DNA of 64,000 nucleotides from CAYNFP01 sp964396655 (lineage in GTDB: Bacteria; Bacillota_I; Bacilli_A; RF39; UBA660): NCBI GenBank assembly GCA_964396655.1, contig CAYNFP010000002.1, forward strand, positions 103,056 to 167,055, written 5' to 3'. A model generated the notes under the pieces. The model ran no database searches. It was not told where the DNA came from and saw only the letters and a program-made list of their open reading frames with translations. The position numbers and the translations under genes are program-made. Positions 49,749 to 57,537 of this stretch are shown here, piece after piece (position 1 is the first letter of the stretch; the number at the start of each line of letters is the position of its first letter).

Positions 49749-50552
49749 ATGATCAATTTTTTTATTAATCTAAATCATGTTACTCAAGCTTTAATAGCAA
49801 CTATATTTACATGGAGTATAACTGCATTAGGAGCGGCCTTAGTTTTTTTCTTTAAAAAAGTGAAAAAAAATATAATGGACGCCATGCTGGGATTTGCAGC
49901 TGGAGTTATGATAGCGGCATCTTTTTTTTCTTTAATATCGCCCGCTATAGAAATGGCTACTAATTTAAAATTGACAACGTGGTTAATAACTTTTTTAGGT
50001 TTTTTTAGCGGTGGATTATTATTATTTATTGGAGATAAAATATTTGATAAAATAGCCAAAAGAAAAAATCTTAAAAATGAAAATAACAATTTAAAAAGAA
50101 GTTTAATGCTTATATTTTCAATAACTTTACATAATATTCCAGAAGGTATGGCTGTTGGAGTTGCTTTTGGCTCTTTAGCTTATGGTTTGGGTGGAGCCAC
50201 ATTGGCGGCAGCTTGTCTTTTAGCTTTAGGAATAGGTATACAAAATTTCCCGGAAGGAACAGCAGTAAGTGTGCCATTAAGAAGAGAAGGTATGTCTAGG
50301 AAAAAATCTTTCATTATAGGACAGTTAAGCGCTATAGTCGAACCGATTTCGGGAGTAATTGGAGCTTTATTAGTATTGAAAATGAGGTTACTACTTCCAT
50401 TTTTATTATCGTTTGCGGCTGGCGCTATGATATATGTTGTGGTAGAAGAACTTATCCCAGAAAGTCAAACAAACAAAAAGAAAGAATTAATGGCTTTATT
50501 TACTTTAATAGGATTTTCAGTGATGATGATTTTAGATATTGCTTTAGGATAA
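49749..50552 (+). CDS. ZIP family metal transporter (ZupT-like)
   Basis: 267 residues, eight helices. Metal-site helices read HNIPEGMAVGVAFG (helix 4, about 126-139) and QNFPEGTAVSVPL (helix 5, about 175), the pattern of ZupT-type importers of Zn2+, Mn2+ or Fe2+. The cytoplasmic His loop is missing, with only a Lys/Asn-rich loop near 105-120. The ATG follows an inverted repeat that encloses its SD, so metal-dependent control is plausible. No terminator is obvious before the next gene. Confidence 0.93.
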   Translation: MINFFINLNHVTQALIATIFTWSITALGAALVFFFKKVKKNIMDAMLGFAAGVMIAASFFSLISPAIEMATNLKLTTWLITFLGFFSGGLLLFIGDKIFDKIAKRKNLKNENNNLKRSLMLIFSITLHNIPEGMAVGVAFGSLAYGLGGATLAAACLLALGIGIQNFPEGTAVSVPLRREGMSRKKSFIIGQLSAIVEPISGVIGALLVLKMRLLLPFLLSFAAGAMIYVVVEELIPESQTNKKKELMALFTLIGFSVMMILDIALG

Positions 50553-50670
50553 TGAAAATAAAAAGCAAATCATAAAAAAATAAAAAACGAATATATTCTA
50601 GTGCATTTAAGATTTTGACAATAATCTCTCAATATTATATAATTAATTTAATTTAAAGGAGAAATGTAAT

Positions 50671-50964
50671 ATGGAATTGGAATATGGAGATTATGTTGAA
50701 CCATCTCAAGATAAGGAAGTATATTTGGGTCTTCTAAAATCACTTGGTATTGAATATGAGGATTTATTTGGAGTTGTAGTATCTGTTAAACCTGCTTATA
50801 AAGGCTCAGCAATATCAATTAGAAGCTTAAGAAGGGATGTAATATCGACTGATTGGAATGCCAACTTATTTAAAAAAGTACCAGTTCCTCCAGAATTGAA
50901 GGATAGATGTGAATATGTTTCAAATATTTCAGATGGCAATATAGGGATGGCAAAATTAAAATAA
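50671..50964 (+). CDS. small cytosolic protein of unknown function
   Basis: 97 residues, not recognised. No signal or membrane segment. The N-terminus is acidic (MELEYGDYVEPSQDKE), with a basic middle (YKGSAISIRSLRRDV), and the overall composition fits a small beta-barrel fold. AAAGGAGA precedes the ATG, giving high confidence that it is translated. It lies 30 nt upstream of yvcK and may share its transcript. Confidence 0.7.
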   Translation: MELEYGDYVEPSQDKEVYLGLLKSLGIEYEDLFGVVVSVKPAYKGSAISIRSLRRDVISTDWNANLFKKVPVPPELKDRCEYVSNISDGNIGMAKLK

Positions 50965-50993
50965 TATAAAGCATAAAAAGGTAGGTAATAGTT

Positions 50994-51938
50994 ATGAATA
51001 AAAAAGTAGTTATTTTAGGTGGAGGGACAGGGATGTCCTTTTTAATAAAGGGATTAAAAGAGTTTCCTATTGATATTACAGCAATTGTGTCTGTTTGTGA
51101 TGATGGAAAGAATACAGGCAGATTAAGAAATGAATTTAATATACCTGCAATGGGAGATATTAGAAAAGTTTTAATAGCGATGTCTGAAACTGAACCGCTT
51201 TTTGATAAATTATTAGAGTATAGATTTACTGCAAATAGTACATTAAATGGATATAATATTGGAAATCTTTTATTAACGGCAAGTGCTGATATATCAGGAA
51301 GTATGTCTGATGGAGTTGAAACTCTTAGCAAAGTTTTAAACTTAAAAGGTAAAATTCTTCCTCTTACTGAAGATAATGTGGTTTTAATGGGAAAAATGGA
51401 AGATGGTTCAATTATAGAAGGAGAACATAATATTACGCAATGTCCATTAAAAATAAAAGATGTATATTATAAAAAAATACCTATTGTTAATAAAGGAGTA
51501 CTTGATTCGATAAAAGAAGCTGATTTGATTATATTAAGTATGGGAAGCCCTTTTACAAGTGTAATACCAAATTTGATATGTAAAGAAGTAATAAAAGAAA
51601 TAGATAAGAGTGTGGCTCCAATATTATATGCTTGCAACTTAGTAACTCAACCTGGAGAAACAGATGATTATAAAGTAAGTGATCATGTAAAAACTTTAAA
51701 TAAATATTTAGGAAAAAGAAAAATAGATATTGTAATTGCAAATAATGGGAAAATAAATAAAAGAATAGCCAAAAAATATTACAATATGGAACAAAAAGAT
51801 CCAGTTAAATTAGATACACAAGAAGTTAAAAAATTAAATGTAAAACTAATATCAGAGAATTTAGTAATTGTAGAAAACAATTTATTAAGACATAATTCTT
51901 TAAGATTAGGATATCATATATTTTCATTATTGTTGTAA
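50994..51938 (+). CDS. yvcK: YvcK/CofD-like family protein (gluconeogenesis factor)
   Basis: 314 residues with VVILGGGTGMSFLIKGLK at the N-terminus, IVSVCDDGKNTGRLR (about 32-46), GDIRKVLIAMS and NIGNLLLTA, all typical of YvcK/YbhK proteins, which bind UDP-GlcNAc-like ligands and steer carbon flow and cell shape. AAAGGTAGG precedes the ATG. In Bacillota yvcK usually lies between rapZ and whiA; neither is in this window, so the locus is rearranged. A hairpin follows at 51969-52004. Confidence 0.93.
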   Translation: MNKKVVILGGGTGMSFLIKGLKEFPIDITAIVSVCDDGKNTGRLRNEFNIPAMGDIRKVLIAMSETEPLFDKLLEYRFTANSTLNGYNIGNLLLTASADISGSMSDGVETLSKVLNLKGKILPLTEDNVVLMGKMEDGSIIEGEHNITQCPLKIKDVYYKKIPIVNKGVLDSIKEADLIILSMGSPFTSVIPNLICKEVIKEIDKSVAPILYACNLVTQPGETDDYKVSDHVKTLNKYLGKRKIDIVIANNGKINKRIAKKYYNMEQKDPVKLDTQEVKKLNVKLISENLVIVENNLLRHNSLRLGYHIFSLLL

Positions 51939-51968
51939 ATTAAAACAAGATATAAATTTTATCATAAT

Positions 51969-52004
51969 AAAAGTAGACTTCTTTTTTTGTAGTTGTCTAC
52001 TTTT
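51969..52004 (+). terminator. hairpin after yvcK (10-bp inverted repeat)
   Basis: AAAAGTAGAC/GTCTACTTTT is a perfect inverted repeat with a T-rich 16-nt loop. It probably terminates yvcK transcription. The same 10-mer appears at the window end near 63963. Confidence 0.6.
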
Positions 52005-52012
52005 ATATTACA

Positions 52013-52038
52013 ACTTCATTTTTCTTTTTTTATGAAGT
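52013..52038. terminator. second hairpin between yvcK and the DUF2099 gene
   Basis: The stem ACTTCAT/ATGAAGT has a T-rich loop. A weak terminator for one or both directions. Confidence 0.4.
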
Positions 52039-52067
52039 AAAGTTCTATTTATTTTAATGAATAGTTT

Positions 52068-53309
52068 TTAAATACATGGATGAGGGCAATCATTACAATG
52101 AATATCTTTTTTAGACAAAAGTATTATTCCTTCTTTACTATTAGCAAATATTGGCTTATTTTCACTTTCTAATAACACATCATCATAATTAATTGTATTG
52201 TTCATTTTAATTAAATGATTTTTTATTATTTCCCATCCTCGTTTTGTCATTATGTGCACGGGAATCTTTATTCCAACTTGTGCTAAAGCATTTGGTTCAA
52301 TATGCTTTTTAACCCATTTAGAAGCACAAGACCAAATAACATCAGCATTATCTCTCATAATAATTGCAGTTTCTTCACTTATTCCGGTAGAACATAATCC
52401 AAATTTATAAATAATTATATTATTTTCTTCTTCTAACCTTTTTAATTCTTTGTGTAAATAGTTATCTGCTGCTGCTAAAGAAACTACAATTTTTTTGTAA
52501 CCCAATCTAATAGCTGTTATAACTCCTTCTATTTGATCTATTTCGGCTGTATAAGGAAATACAGGGATAATTCCTTCTTCAATAGCTGTTTTAACTAATT
52601 CTTTAGATGGACTTGTATAAAATAAACCAGTCATTCTTTTTACAGATCCTTGTGTATTACCAGCATTTGTTGTAATAATTGTTCCTAAATTGTTTGACAC
52701 AATTACTGCAGCATCAACAAGTCCGCTTTCAAAAGCTGAAGAAATTGTTTCCGAAGCTCCAAATAAAACATTAGCTTCACATGAATTTAAAGGTCTTTTA
52801 GTATCGAAATAACCCCCTTTAATAACAACTTCATTAATAAGTTTGCACATAATTTCTGTTTGCTTGTTTTCGTCTTCTATTTCTAATGTCTTTAATAAAT
52901 CTAAAGCCAAATCGCCACCAACTTCTTTTAATAATTTAACCATTAAAGGACAATATTTAATGGGAATGGGTGTAGCTTTTATAGCTTTAAGATTATCAGA
53001 ATTCCCAGTTATTAAAATATAACTACCAAACATTCGTGTAATATGAATTTGATTCTCTTCATAAAAATCTCTAATTGCATTTAAAATTTCAAAATTGTTT
53101 TCAATTTTACTACATACTAATAACTCCCCATCTTTAATTTTTATATCTATAATATTTTTAACTTTTTTTAATAAATAACTTATAATTCTATCGTTAAAAG
53201 ATTCATAATATTTTTTTTCTTCACCATTTAAAATAAAATATTTTTCTACAGGTATTTTTTTTAATCTATATTTTGATTGATATTCTCCACATGATTTTTT
53301 ATTTTCCAT
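52068..53309 (-). CDS. DUF2099 protein, methanogenesis marker protein 8 homologue
   Basis: 413 residues resembling the DUF2099/methanogenesis marker 8 family: VLFGASETISSAFESGLVDAAVIVSNN (about 176-202), NTQGSVKRMTGLFYTSP, FPYTAEIDQIEGVITAIRLGYKKIVVS (about 249-275), DNADVIWSCASKWVKKHIEPNA (about 333-354). The C-terminus is Cys-rich (IHCNDCPHPCI), fit to bind metal or Fe-S. The family was named from its near-universal presence in methanogens; members also occur in bacteria, and no reaction is settled to my knowledge. AGGAGAG precedes the ATG. The gene is divergent from a LysR regulator that probably controls it. Confidence 0.8.
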   Translation of the reverse strand: MENKKSCGEYQSKYRLKKIPVEKYFILNGEEKKYYESFNDRIISYLLKKVKNIIDIKIKDGELLVCSKIENNFEILNAIRDFYEENQIHITRMFGSYILITGNSDNLKAIKATPIPIKYCPLMVKLLKEVGGDLALDLLKTLEIEDENKQTEIMCKLINEVVIKGGYFDTKRPLNSCEANVLFGASETISSAFESGLVDAAVIVSNNLGTIITTNAGNTQGSVKRMTGLFYTSPSKELVKTAIEEGIIPVFPYTAEIDQIEGVITAIRLGYKKIVVSLAAADNYLHKELKRLEEENNIIIYKFGLCSTGISEETAIIMRDNADVIWSCASKWVKKHIEPNALAQVGIKIPVHIMTKRGWEIIKNHLIKMNNTINYDDVLLESENKPIFANSKEGIILLSKKDIHCNDCPHPCI

Positions 53310-53321
53310 ATTAACTCTCCT

Positions 53322-53347
53322 CTAGAAAGAATTTTCTTTCTTTCTAG
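53322..53347. promoter_or_regulatory. 8-bp inverted repeat between DUF2099 and lysR (possible operator)
   Basis: CTAGAAAG (53322-53329) and CTTTCTAG (53340-53347) are exact reverse complements 10 nt apart. They lie in the leader of the DUF2099 gene within the divergent intergenic region, where a LysR site would be expected. Confidence 0.45.
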
Positions 53348-53420
53348 TTGTATTATAATCTCAATTGTGATATAAATATAATATATATTTATTATAATTA
53401 ATATAAATAGGAGTTATATT

Positions 53421-54314
53421 GTGAATGTTAATTTAGAATTATATCGTATATTTTATGCGGTTGCTACTAATGGAAGCATTTCAAAGGCTGCTTCTAATAT
53501 ATCTATATCACAGCCAGCAGTTACATTTCAAATAAAAAAGTTAGAAGAGCAGTTAGGAATTAGTTTATTTGTGAGGACAAAACATGGAGTGGTTCTTACA
53601 GATGAGGGCAAAATTCTTTTTGATTATGTAAAAACAGGAATAGACAGTATTACTAACGGAGAAAATGCTTTAACAAACCTTAAAAATTTAGATAGTGGAC
53701 TTCTTAGAATAGGGGCGTCAACTACAGTAAGCCGACATGTTTTAATACCATATTTAGGAATTTTTCATGAGAAGTATCCAAATATTGATATTAAAATAGT
53801 AAATAGTCTTACTGAAAATTTAATTAAAGACTTAAGAAATGGTAATTTAGATTTATTAATCCTTAATTTACCAATGAATGAAAATAAAGATTTAAAAATA
53901 ATACCAGTAATGGATGTTCAAGATGTCTTTATTGGTAATAAAAAATATTATGATTTAACAAATGGAAAAATAAAACTAAAAGATTTAGATAAATATCCTT
54001 TGTTATTTCAAAAATCTCCATCTAATACGAGAGCTTTTTTAGATAATTATTTAAAGGTTAATAAAGTGAATTTAATTCCAAAATTGGAAGTAGTAAGTTA
54101 CAATCTTATTATGGATTTAGTTAAGTCTGGTTTTGGAATAGGGTATGCTACCAAAGAATTTATAAAAGATGAATTAAAGAATAAAACATTATATGAGATA
54201 GAGGTGGTTCCAAAAGTTCCTAAAAGATATATTGGAATTGCCATAATGAATCAAAATATTCCAAACTACAGTGTTAAAAAAATGATAGATATTATGACAA
54301 AATCTATTGTATAA
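53421..54314 (+). CDS. LysR-family transcriptional regulator
   Basis: 297 residues, normal length. The winged HTH (residues 5-60: LYRIFYAVATNGSISKAA, SISQPAVTFQIKKLEEQLG, FVRTKHGVVLTDEG) is followed by the type 2 periplasmic-binding-like effector domain from about 92 (LRIGASTTVSRHVLIPYLG). The start is GTG 53421 with AGGAG upstream. Transcription is divergent from the DUF2099 gene across 112 bp; LysR proteins usually control their divergent neighbour in response to a small molecule, so a metabolite linked to the DUF2099 protein is expected. Confidence 0.95.
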   Translation: MNVNLELYRIFYAVATNGSISKAASNISISQPAVTFQIKKLEEQLGISLFVRTKHGVVLTDEGKILFDYVKTGIDSITNGENALTNLKNLDSGLLRIGASTTVSRHVLIPYLGIFHEKYPNIDIKIVNSLTENLIKDLRNGNLDLLILNLPMNENKDLKIIPVMDVQDVFIGNKKYYDLTNGKIKLKDLDKYPLLFQKSPSNTRAFLDNYLKVNKVNLIPKLEVVSYNLIMDLVKSGFGIGYATKEFIKDELKNKTLYEIEVVPKVPKRYIGIAIMNQNIPNYSVKKMIDIMTKSIV

Positions 54315-54354
54315 TAATTATATAATTATGAAAAAAACATTTAAGAGGTAGATT

Positions 54355-55410
54355 ATGAAAAAGATATTAAATAATATAATACATCATAAAGATGATTATG
54401 AATGTATGTGGAATGGTATTGAAGATATATATATGAAAAAAACAGGAGAAACTTTACCAGAAAATTTTTTCTTTTTGCTTTCTGGATTTGGTTCATTTTG
54501 TTATTTAAAGACAAATAAGGCTGAATTAAAAAGAATGGTTGCATTAGGGGATGGCAGAACAAAAAAAATGTATGAATTTTTATCTCCTATAGTTGGTTTT
54601 AAATATAAACATTTTGAATTTAAAAATTTTGAAAAAACCATTTCAAAAGCAAAAAATGAAATTGATAATGGATATCCGGTTGTTTTAGGAGCTTTAGATA
54701 TGTATTATCTTCCTTATTTTGAAAAACTATATCATAAAGAACATATACCATTTCATTATGTACTTATGGTTGGTTATGATGATGAAAAACAATGCATTTA
54801 TCTTTATGATTGTGGTCGTACAGAAATGATTTGTCTTTCTTATAATGAACTTCGTGATGCAATGAATTGTAGTTATCCGGGTTTAAGTAAAGAAAATACA
54901 ATTTGCATTATTAGAATGGAGGAAGTAAATAATAAATCTCAAATTTTAAAAAATGCACTTTTAAAAAAGAAAGAATCATTTTTGAATCCTCCGACTAATT
55001 TTCTTGGTTATAAAGGTTTTGAAAAATTTATTCGTGAACTTCCAAAATGGAAAACCGAAATGACCAAAATGGATTATGACAAAATATTAACAAATATGGT
55101 AGAATTTTTTGGCACAGTTCCAACAATTCCTAATGCAATTAAGGGAATCAACGAACCAGACTCAGTTGAATATAAAGGTGGATTTGATAAAATGAGCAAA
55201 ATGCTTAGAAATATAGGAAAAGAGATAAAAAATGATTCTTTGTTATCTGCAGCCACATATTTTGATAAATGTGCTTTTACAATAAAAAACATTTCTTCAA
55301 TAATAATAGATTATTTATGCAATAAAAAAGATGATACATCGTTGCTTCCGAATTTATTTTATAATGTATTAGAAAATATGAAGAAAGGATATGAAGCACT
55401 TGATTATTAA
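54355..55410 (+). CDS. BtrH N-terminal / DUF4872-type protein
   Basis: 351 residues. The N-terminal half (to about 175) reads like the BtrH_N family of cysteine-peptidase-like acyltransferases: a Cys-containing opening (DDYECMWNGIEDIY), FFLLSGFGSFCY, FHYVLMVGYDDEKQCIYLYDCG with candidate His and Asp. The C-terminal half (about 200-345) is helical and fits DUF4872. BtrH transfers an acyl group from a carrier protein in butirosin synthesis; no carrier-protein gene is present here, so the substrate is unknown. AAGAGGTAG precedes the ATG. It follows lysR by 40 bp on the same strand. Confidence 0.85.
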   Translation: MKKILNNIIHHKDDYECMWNGIEDIYMKKTGETLPENFFFLLSGFGSFCYLKTNKAELKRMVALGDGRTKKMYEFLSPIVGFKYKHFEFKNFEKTISKAKNEIDNGYPVVLGALDMYYLPYFEKLYHKEHIPFHYVLMVGYDDEKQCIYLYDCGRTEMICLSYNELRDAMNCSYPGLSKENTICIIRMEEVNNKSQILKNALLKKKESFLNPPTNFLGYKGFEKFIRELPKWKTEMTKMDYDKILTNMVEFFGTVPTIPNAIKGINEPDSVEYKGGFDKMSKMLRNIGKEIKNDSLLSAATYFDKCAFTIKNISSIIIDYLCNKKDDTSLLPNLFYNVLENMKKGYEALDY

Positions 55411-55440
55411 ATGAAATCAAAATTTATTTTAATTTCATTT
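55409..55440 (+). terminator. intrinsic terminator
   Basis: The stem AAATGAAAT/ATTTCATTT sits at the end of the BtrH-like gene; the T tract is short. Confidence 0.6.
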
Positions 55441-55471
55441 ATGATATACTTTATTAAGTAGGTGATATTTA

Positions 55472-55609
55472 ATGGAAATTAAGGTACCAGGTTTTTATCC
55501 ATCTTATTTAAATATAGAAGAGGTTAATAAAATAAATCTACTTAGCACTTATATTTATAAATATTTTGGATATGACATTAATTATTTAGCCGCAAAAAGA
55601 AAAAAATAG
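55472..55609 (+). CDS. 45-residue ORF with good SD
   Basis: A short frame reading MEIKVPGFYPSYLNIEEVNK... and ending NYLAAKRKK. TAGGTGAT lies 5 nt before the ATG and a TATACT -10 box is about 20 nt further up, so it is likely translated. The peptide is mildly basic, with Tyr-rich helices and no membrane segment. Not recognised. It lies between two hairpins and so forms its own transcription unit. Confidence 0.6.
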   Translation: MEIKVPGFYPSYLNIEEVNKINLLSTYIYKYFGYDINYLAAKRKK

Positions 55610-55625
55610 ATATCTATACATAATA

Positions 55626-55676
55626 AAAATCAAGTCAAGAATAAATAACATTTGCTCTGTGATTTGATTTTTTATT
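55626..55676 (+). terminator. hairpin terminator after the small ORF
   Basis: The stem AAAATCAA/TTGATTTT is followed by a T tract, with a long loop. Confidence 0.55.
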
Positions 55677-55730
55677 ACAATTTATTTGATAAAATTAGTC
55701 CAATAAATTTGATATTAAATTTTTAATATA

Positions 55731-55754
55731 AAAAAATCAATTCTTTTGAATTGA
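55731..55754 (-). terminator. minus-strand terminator (repeat hairpin, copy 1)
   Basis: On the minus strand the TCAATTC/GAATTGA stem ends in TTTTTT after the gene at 55755. The 24 bp are identical to 57057-57080. Confidence 0.75.
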
Positions 55755-56141
55755 TTATTTTTGTAAACTTCTAGTAAGTTCAGAACTTTTTTCATAATTT
55801 TTACAAAAAGCATCATAATGAAGTCTCGCCTCTTTTATAGCTTCTCTTTTACTAAATATTTCTTTTTTATTATCAGATATATAATAACTTAAAGGTTCTA
55901 AAAAAGTAACAGTATGAGTTGCACAACATAAATCTGGTTTATAAATCATTGAAATTGATGTGTCAGGTTTAGTTAGATCAACAAATTCATTTTCTCCTAT
56001 TTTTTTTAAAATTGTTAAGTATCCGTATCCAGCACGGCTAATTTCTAGTCCGCCTGCACTTATATCATAAAGACCATCATCAGGATATATAACGATAATA
56101 AAACCAATATATAATTCATCTAATTTATATTTTTCGAACAT
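55755..56141 (-). CDS. cytosolic protein of unknown function
   Basis: 128 residues, not recognised, no signal or membrane helix. A beta-rich N-terminal part (GFIIVIYPDDGLYDISAGGLE, YGYLTILKKIG) contains a Cys pair (DLCCATH), followed by a helical C-terminal tail (SKREAIKEARLHYDAFCKNYEK). AAGGAGGGTTTT precedes the ATG, so translation is well supported. It shares strand and neighbourhood with the stalk-domain gene at 56225-56995. Confidence 0.7.
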   Translation of the reverse strand: MFEKYKLDELYIGFIIVIYPDDGLYDISAGGLEISRAGYGYLTILKKIGENEFVDLTKPDTSISMIYKPDLCCATHTVTFLEPLSYYISDNKKEIFSKREAIKEARLHYDAFCKNYEKSSELTRSLQK

Positions 56142-56224
56142 AAAACCCTCCTTGTTGAAATTTATTATACCAAGTAAAAATTTTTTGTCAACATTTATAA
56201 AATATTATTGTAGAAATTCTATGT

Positions 56225-56995
56225 TTAATGTACGTGTCCTGTACCACCACAAACAGGGCAGGTTTGCCATCTATACTTTGTAGTTAAAACTTGTCTACCA
56301 TTTACCATATTTTGCTCAAAATATGCTGTGTTAGAACCTCCAGCACCTCCGCAAGCCGAACATATATGGTAACCATTACCAGCTACTTTATTTCCATTAG
56401 AGTTGGTTTCAATTATGCTTAATCCTGAAATACCAGAATTACTTGAATTTACTACTAAATCAGTATTTAAGGTTGCTGAAGTATTGTCATTACTATAATC
56501 AACAATACTATTACCGGTTAAACTCATAAAAAAGAAACTTGGGACATATAAAACATCATCAACTAATATTGTTTTTATATTACCATCTAGAGCTTCCATA
56601 GTTGTATTTCCGTATTTCATTTTACCTTGATCTGCATCAACTCTAATAATATCTCCATTTATTTTGGTAGTTAGTATAGTATTATCATCATTGCTTAAAG
56701 TTTCAATATTAAAATATTTTAATATATCTTTTATTGGATAATAGCTTCCTATTTCTTCTTCTGTTAATTTAAAAGGATAATTTTTAGTTTTAATTTCTGT
56801 TCCATTTATTACTAATTTATATCTAATTTTTCCTTCATTATCAGTATAGGGAAAAGTCACTTTATTTACTTCTTTTTTAGTACTATCTTGGTCATAATTC
56901 TTAATAAATATAAAAAGTAAACTTCCGACAATTAGTGTTAAAGCACATATTAATATTAAAATTTTAGTTTTTCTTTTGAAAATAAACTTTTTCAT
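56225..56995 (-). CDS. membrane-anchored stalk-domain protein with DnaJ-like zinc ribbon
   Basis: 256 residues: one helix (about 11-30), an exported region from about 60 resembling the copper amine oxidase N-terminal (stalk) domain (VINGTEI, YYPIKDILKYFNIE, DDVLYVPSFFFMSL), then a C-terminal pair of DnaJ-type CxxCxGxG motifs (CSACGGAG near 216 and CPVCGGTG near 246). Four Cys in this spacing would make one zinc site. Zinc ribbons of this type are normally cytosolic, so an exported one is odd. GAGGTAAAGAA precedes the ATG. Function unknown. Confidence 0.82.
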   Translation of the reverse strand: MKKFIFKRKTKILILICALTLIVGSLLFIFIKNYDQDSTKKEVNKVTFPYTDNEGKIRYKLVINGTEIKTKNYPFKLTEEEIGSYYPIKDILKYFNIETLSNDDNTILTTKINGDIIRVDADQGKMKYGNTTMEALDGNIKTILVDDVLYVPSFFFMSLTGNSIVDYSNDNTSATLNTDLVVNSSNSGISGLSIIETNSNGNKVAGNGYHICSACGGAGGSNTAYFEQNMVNGRQVLTTKYRWQTCPVCGGTGHVH

Positions 56996-57056
56996 TTCTT
57001 TACCTCGTTCTTTCTATTATTTATATTATCATAAAAACATATATTTTTATATAATA

Positions 57057-57080
57057 AAAAAATCAATTCTTTTGAATTGA
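57057..57080 (-). terminator. minus-strand terminator (repeat hairpin, copy 2)
   Basis: Same 24 bp as 55731-55754, about 115 bp downstream of the XRE gene on the minus strand. Confidence 0.7.
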
Positions 57081-57195
57081 CTTTGTTTATTAATTTGGAG
57101 CGTTGACTAGTCTTATTTAAGAAAAATCATTGCTAGAAAAGAAATTGATTAAATATAATCTATATCTATTTTATCATAAATTTTAAATGTTTCAA

Positions 57196-57423
57196 TCATT
57201 TTTTATATTCTATAATATCTTGTACATTGCATTTTAGCGTTTCACATAATAAAGGAAGTATATGCAAATCAACTCTACTAATTGCTCCATTGTAATAACC
57301 TTGTATTGTTTCAAATCTTAATCCTGTTTCTACACATAATCTATTTTTTGAACAACCCTTTTGATCCATTAATTTAGCAAGTTTGAAAATAATGTTAGAG
57401 TCATTTTTATTAACCTTTTTCAT
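57196..57423 (-). CDS. XRE/Cro-type HTH repressor
   Basis: 75 residues made up almost wholly of one helix-turn-helix (IIFKLAKLMDQKGCSKNRLCVETGLRFETIQGYYNG; LPLLCETLKCNVQDIIEYKK), the size and pattern of small phage or plasmid-type repressors. AGGTG lies upstream of the ATG. It is divergent from the unknown gene at 57538 across 114 bp that holds two near-identical palindromes (57479-57494 and 57511-57526), the likely binding sites. Confidence 0.88.
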   Translation of the reverse strand: MKKVNKNDSNIIFKLAKLMDQKGCSKNRLCVETGLRFETIQGYYNGAISRVDLHILPLLCETLKCNVQDIIEYKK

Positions 57424-57478
57424 ATTCTAACCGCACCTATCTAATATAATAATATCACTTATATTACATCTTGACACT

Positions 57479-57494
57479 CTACAATAGAATGTAG
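57479..57494. promoter_or_regulatory. operator palindrome 1 (CTACA-n6-TGTAG type)
   Basis: CTACAATAGAATGTAG is a palindrome with one mismatched pair. It overlaps the spacer of the TTGACA (57471-57476) promoter for the plus-strand gene. Confidence 0.65.
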
Positions 57495-57510
57495 TGCTAT
57501 AACTTTGATA

Positions 57511-57526
57511 CTACATCACAATGTAG
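57511..57526. promoter_or_regulatory. operator palindrome 2 (CTACAT-n4-ATGTAG)
   Basis: CTACATCACAATGTAG has perfect 6-bp arms around 4 nt. It lies 32 bp centre to centre from palindrome 1 (about three helical turns), just after the TGCTATAAC -10 box (TATAAC 57498-57503). Confidence 0.7.
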
Positions 57527-57537
57527 ATATAAAGGTA

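Noticed and set aside
50870..51331. 153-codon minus-strand frame
   Set aside because: Antisense to yvcK, whose family motifs are unmistakable.
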